Positions 45,480 to 45,615 of a stretch of 45,615 bases of DNA are shown piece after piece. The stretch's first letter is position 1, and each line of letters starts with the position of its first letter. A program made the position numbers and the translations under genes. The notes beneath the pieces were generated by a model, which saw nothing but the letters and a program-made list of their open reading frames with translations, was not told the origin of the DNA and searched no databases. Source of the DNA: Oculatella sp. LEGE 06141 (GTDB taxonomy: Bacteria; Cyanobacteriota; Cyanobacteriia; Elainellales; Elainellaceae); assembly GCF_015207605.1 (NCBI RefSeq), contig NZ_JADEWO010000050.1:1-45615 (forward strand). Reading direction: 5' to 3'.

Positions 45480-45615
45480 AAATTGGGATTTCGTTCAACC
45501 ATTTCAAACAGGATCAATCCCTATTACCTCACATCTTGTGCCCAAGCTGATCGTTTCTGGCCGACTTCTTGCCATTTTATAGCCATTCTCATTTGCATTC
45601 ACCACACTTCAAACC

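Overview
The window is a piece of a cyanobacterial chromosome, probably from a filamentous, Leptolyngbya-like lineage (the lineage is inference). The evidence is the frequent HIP1 octamer GCGATCGC, a Mg-protoporphyrin IX methyltransferase (chlM), a receiver-DUF3685 (Ycf55-like) protein, a DUF3386 protein, a thylakoid photosystem I accumulation-type factor and a PerR/FurC-type regulator. No rRNA, tRNA, CRISPR array or intact insertion sequence was seen.

Layout. 1-3489: 3' end of a very long RTX (calcium-binding nonapeptide) protein that runs off the left edge. 3.5-14.5 kb: mostly minus-strand housekeeping and photosynthesis-related genes (serS, a GH57 glucan enzyme, nfu, DUF3386, a PSI accumulation-type factor, receiver-DUF3685, a large repeat protein with a membrane anchor, a small coiled-coil membrane protein, perR). 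15.1-21.4 kb: an unknown cyanobacterial protein, hisC, a YqiA-type esterase, an SDR, the coupled pair rseP-nth, and rpsN. 21.6-26.2 kb, minus strand: a secreted 12-TPR protein and a DUF4347/lectin-like/cadherin-like/RTX surface protein. 27.0-28.3 kb: DoxX and a small XRE regulator, in gene-poor DNA.

28.7-44.6 kb is the main system: six co-directional genes for alpha-glucan and trehalose metabolism, in the order glgE, treS-mak (fused), glgB, glgX, treZ, treY. Together they encode a closed loop. GlgX can debranch glycogen. TreY and TreZ turn the linear chains into trehalose. TreS isomerises trehalose to maltose, and its fused maltokinase makes maltose-1-phosphate. GlgE polymerises that into glucan, and GlgB branches it. 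The three synthetic genes come first and the three degradative genes second. Almost every gene is followed by its own hairpin, so the locus looks like separately transcribed units rather than one operon. The XRE regulator is divergent from glgE and has phased direct repeats in front of it. Two 18-bp palindromes sit in the spacer between the synthetic and degradative halves. chlM closes the window on the minus strand.

All functional calls come from reading motifs and general family knowledge; no database search was run. Starts were moved downstream of the longest ORF where an internal Met fits the family better.
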